A stretch of 33,104 nt of DNA from Chloroflexota bacterium (GTDB taxonomy: Bacteria > Chloroflexota > UBA6077 > JACCZL01), in the NCBI GenBank assembly GCA_020845495.1, contig JADLFM010000186.1:1-33104 (forward strand), read 5' to 3'. A model generated the notes under the pieces. It had not been told where the DNA came from. It did no database searches and saw nothing but the letters and a program-made list of their open reading frames with translations. The translations under genes and the position numbers were made by a program. Of the stretch, positions 30,959-33,104 are shown one piece after another. Position 1 is the stretch's first letter; each line of letters opens with the position of its first letter.

Positions 30959-31642
30959 ATGACCGAGCAGAGTGTCCCGGAGCTCTGGCAGTGGGCGGAG
31001 TACTATTGTCCCTGGTCTTATATCGCGGCCGTGCGCCTGCACCATATCTACCCAGAGTATCAGGGGCGAGTCCGCCTGCGGCTGCGCCCCTTCCCGCTCG
31101 AGGTCATGGGCGGTCAGACTGCGCCGCGCGTGATCCTGGAGCAGGAGTGGTGGCTCGCGGCGATCCAGGAGCCGCGCGCCCCGTTCGAGCCATGGCGTGG
31201 CGAGAGTTGGCCGACGACGACACTGCCGGCCTTCGAGGCGGCCTGGTGCGCCGCGCGGCAAGACGAAGCCCTGTTGCTTGAGTACGACCTGCGGATCAGG
31301 CGTGCATTTTTCGCGGAGAGCCGTAACATCGGCCAACCGGACGTGTTGCTCGAAATCGCCCAGGAAACCGGACTCGACGTCGATCGGCTCAGGCGCGACC
31401 TGGAGCGCGGCGAGGCGAAAGCGGCGATCCTGGAGGAGGCTCAACTCGGGCAGGATCACTACCGGGTGCGAGGCACTCCGACGCCCATGCTGGGAGACGG
31501 CACGAAGCTCCATCACCCAATCGCCTATCCTCAGATGCGAGGCTCCCAGGTCGTGGGTGTGATGCCGCTGCCATGTCGTGGCGAGGAGTGCATCGAGGCA
31601 ACCCGCAGCCTCTTTGATCGAGCGATCCGGACGATGACCTGA
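30959..31642 (+). CDS. DsbA-fold thioredoxin-like protein (FrnE/DsbA family)
   Basis: 227 residues without a signal peptide. The N-terminal strand is followed by YYCPWSYIAA, a CPWS active site in which Cys17 is kept but the second Cys is Ser, then a long helical insertion typical of the DsbA/2-hydroxychromene isomerase group and a late RGTPTPML, the cis-Pro loop. With one Cys it cannot form the usual disulfide within the motif; it may work as a glutathione-dependent or isomerase-type enzyme. The ATG at 30959 has AAGGGAAG four bases upstream. It ends the plus-strand run and is convergent with the next gene. Confidence 0.85.
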   Translation: MTEQSVPELWQWAEYYCPWSYIAAVRLHHIYPEYQGRVRLRLRPFPLEVMGGQTAPRVILEQEWWLAAIQEPRAPFEPWRGESWPTTTLPAFEAAWCAARQDEALLLEYDLRIRRAFFAESRNIGQPDVLLEIAQETGLDVDRLRRDLERGEAKAAILEEAQLGQDHYRVRGTPTPMLGDGTKLHHPIAYPQMRGSQVVGVMPLPCRGEECIEATRSLFDRAIRTMT

Positions 31643-31741
31643 ATAGCTCCGCGCTCTGGCCGATCAGGTCGCGCAGAGAGGCCGTCGCCACAAGGATGCG
31701 TGGTCGATGACCTCTCTCAAAGAGGGCGAAGCGGGGCGGCG

Positions 31742-32119
31742 TCAAGCCGACGGCGTCCGCCGCATCCACTGATCGGCGGACCCCTCGACGACCATACGTC
31801 GTGGAGCGGCCGACGGTGCCTTCTCTACTGCCGCGAGCCGACCGGCCGAGGAGGAATATGGGAGCATCCACCGCATGAGCAAGATCCGTCCAGCCACCAG
31901 GATGCCTGCGATGGCAAAGAAGGCCAGCCAGACAATCGCCGATCCCAGCCCCCAGGCCCAACCATCCTGGGTGATGACACCAGCCGGTGGGACGATGCCC
32001 GGCGGGACGCCCACCGATGCGGGGCTCGTCAGCCCGACCCATGCTCCGATCGACACGACATTGATCCCGATCATGAGCAGTACGAGACGGACGGTGTGAG
32101 ATCCTCTTCCTCTCAGCAT
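31742..32119 (-). CDS. Small two-helix membrane protein
   Basis: 125 residues of unknown family. There are two transmembrane helices: VRLVLLMIGINVVSIGAWVGL (residues about 10-30) and GLGSAIVWLAFFAIAGILVAG (about 58-78), separated by a Pro/Gly-rich loop. The C-terminal 35 residues are hydrophilic. The ATG at 32119 has AAGGAGGG four bases upstream, which fixes the start inside a longer frame. The direct-repeat promoter element (site E) lies about 125-170 bp upstream, pointing at this gene. Confidence 0.65.
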   Translation of the reverse strand: MLRGRGSHTVRLVLLMIGINVVSIGAWVGLTSPASVGVPPGIVPPAGVITQDGWAWGLGSAIVWLAFFAIAGILVAGRILLMRWMLPYSSSAGRLAAVEKAPSAAPRRMVVEGSADQWMRRTPSA

Positions 32120-32245
32120 GTGGCCCTCCTTTTTCAGCATCTCTCGGGGGACGCGCAGCAGTAGTGGTGGTGATGACGCCTTGAGCGTACGTTGCTGAAA
32201 TAGCATGTCGCTTTGTCGGCTCGGTACCGACAGTCTCCCACACAG

Positions 32246-32287
32246 GCATTGCAGCGAAGATCGCGGAGGATAAACGCCACCTCAACG
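32246..32287 (-). promoter_or_regulatory. Direct-repeat promoter element, site E (small membrane protein)
   Basis: Minus strand: CGTTGAGGTGGCGTTTATC from 32287, half-sites GTTGA (32286-32282) and GTTTA (32275-32271), 11 bp apart. CAATGC follows 17 nt after TTTATC, at 32251-32246. The gene start at 32119 is 126 bp downstream. No other feature was seen in the gap 32120-32334. Confidence 0.6.
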
Positions 32288-32334
32288 TCCGGTGAGATGT
32301 CCCGTGTCGAATGCTCACACGACACGCACAACAG

Positions 32335-32370
32335 GTCTGGGGCCAGGGAGCGCGCTCCCTGGCCCCAGAC
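32335..32370 (-). terminator. Perfect 36-bp palindrome at the end of the Ig-like gene
   Basis: GTCTGGGGCCAGGGAGCG (32335-32352) is followed directly by its exact complement (32353-32370). It begins immediately after the stop codon (32371-32373) of the minus-strand gene. It would form an 18-bp hairpin with almost no loop, probably a strong terminator that may work in both directions. No T-run is present. Confidence 0.65.
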
Positions 32371-33104
32371 TTAGCGGACTATCCGGAGCTGCTGAGTTGC
32401 CCGGTCGGATTCGCGACCGTTCTTGTCGCGAGCCTTTGCTACGATCGTGATCGAGCCGCTGGTGTCTGCCGTCTCGATCTGCCACGAGGCTCGACAGGTC
32501 TCGGAACCGTCGCACTTGAACTGGTGATCGCGCTTCAATTCACTGTCGGTGGTGTCAGTCGCGTACCACCAGATCTTGTCGAGCGCCTGACCGCTCTTCG
32601 CATACACCTCGATCTTGAACCGTTCTCCGGCCGACACCTTCGTCCGGGAGATCTTCAACTCGACCGTCGGCTTGCTCGTCGACTTGCCGACTTTCAGCTC
32701 TTGAACGACGTCCTCTGTCTTGCGTCCGTTGACGTCGACTGCCGTAGCCACGATCGTGACCTGGCCCGTCGTGGCGGTCGTGGTGACCGGCCAGCTCGTC
32801 CGGCAGCTCGCGGCGCCGCCGCAGTCGTACTCGCGCGTCAACTGAAGCGCGACATCGTCGGTCCCCGTCGTACGCCAGGAGAGCTTGTCGATGCCGTCGG
32901 TGCTGGTGGCGTCGAGCTGGATGGTGAACTGTTGACCGGCCGTCACCTTGGCCTCTGAGACGTCCAGGGTCAGCTCGGGCGCGGTCGACGCTTCCCGGAC
33001 CCGCAGTTCCTGCGCGATCGCCGGAGAGGCGCGCCCCAGGACGTCGCTCGCTGCCGCGCGGATCATGATCCGGCCGGTTGTGTCGCCCGTGACGACCGGC
33101 CAGC
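32371..33104 (-). CDS. Ig-like repeat protein, 5' part outside the window
   Basis: At least 244 codons are visible; the frame is open to the right edge, so the true start lies beyond it and the ATG at 33066 is internal. The sequence is made of repeats of about 100 residues, each with V-x-A-G-x-x-F-x-I-x-V/L, a W near the middle, a Cys pair (YDCGGAASCRTSW; FKCDGSETCRASW), and an end strand (VTIVATAVDVNGRKTED; ITIVAKARDKNGRESDR). Two complete repeats and the end of a third (WPVVTGDTTGRIMIRAAASD) can be seen. The fold is Ig-like beta-sandwich with one disulfide each, which implies an extracellular location. Its overall role is unknown; it may be a surface or adhesion protein. A perfect palindrome follows the stop. 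Confidence 0.8.
   Translation of the reverse strand, partial: WPVVTGDTTGRIMIRAAASDVLGRASPAIAQELRVREASTAPELTLDVSEAKVTAGQQFTIQLDATSTDGIDKLSWRTTGTDDVALQLTREYDCGGAASCRTSWPVTTTATTGQVTIVATAVDVNGRKTEDVVQELKVGKSTSKPTVELKISRTKVSAGERFKIEVYAKSGQALDKIWWYATDTTDSELKRDHQFKCDGSETCRASWQIETADTSGSITIVAKARDKNGRESDRATQQLRIVR

Noticed and set aside
31643..31741. A weak hairpin (CCTCT...AGAGG near 31707-31725) between two convergent genes
   Set aside because: The stem is only 5 bp; a terminator would be expected here but this is not enough to call one.
1..33104. CRISPR arrays, rRNA genes, complete tRNA genes and riboswitches
   Set aside because: No regularly spaced repeats, rRNA-like sequence, full cloverleaf or known aptamer pattern was seen by eye.

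Overview
The window is about 33 kb of GC-rich bacterial DNA with short gaps between genes and mostly GGAGG-type ribosome binding sites. Gene content (tandem universal stress proteins, a small UPF0114 membrane protein, an AtpI/AtpB/AtpF set, a GH15 enzyme, a baeRF-like protein) suggests Chloroflexota, perhaps Thermomicrobia-like, but no marker gene is present, so this is an inference; an actinobacterium is not excluded.

Layout. 1-1400: a wrecked zinc-ribbon/cyclase/AAA regulator gene and the relic of an insertion sequence. 1953-5531 (minus): two tandem-domain universal stress proteins (USPs), three small genes and a UPF0114 membrane protein. 5894-10433 (plus): an F0 cluster with AtpI-like protein, subunit a and a shortened subunit b but no subunit c, followed by a P-type cation ATPase and a hairpin. 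10662-11101: a tRNA 3'-half fragment and a dead USP gene. 11435-18668 (minus): Dps, a USP with an unusual C-terminal tail, a 92-residue unknown, an OmpR-type response regulator translationally coupled to a PAS-GAF-GAF-PAS histidine kinase, and another USP. 19035-22741 (plus): a soluble histidine kinase overlapping a phosphatase-like gene, a small unknown, a dead Nramp gene, a LiaF-like membrane protein and a dead USP. 22779-26651: a Cys-rich winged-helix regulator divergent from a DoxX-GH15-membrane protein operon. 26960-32119: a USP, a baeRF-like protein, a cupredoxin lipoprotein, AlkA-like glycosylase, DUF488, a DsbA-fold protein and a small membrane protein. The right edge holds a repeat-containing Ig-like protein that runs off the window.

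The most interesting signal is a shared promoter element. Eight intergenic regions carry the same tandem direct repeat, GTTGA-N6-GTTGAT (half-sites 11 bp apart), always oriented toward the gene that follows; in seven of eight a third block, usually CAA, lies exactly 17 nt further on. The genes behind it are Dps, three USPs, the soluble histidine kinase, the LiaF-like protein, a 92-residue unknown and a small membrane protein. An 11-bp direct repeat is the kind of site that OmpR/PhoB-type regulators bind, and one such regulator with its kinase sits in the middle of the cluster. I infer a stress or dormancy regulon, similar in content (USPs, cation P-type ATPase, GAF-containing kinase) to the actinobacterial DosR regulon but with a different DNA site and regulator family.

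The region is also decaying: at least five broken genes lie among the intact ones (cyclase/AAA, transposase, two USPs, Nramp), with a shortened atpF and possible frame damage in the LiaF-like and baeRF-like genes. This fits an accessory island that has been rearranged by insertion and deletion.
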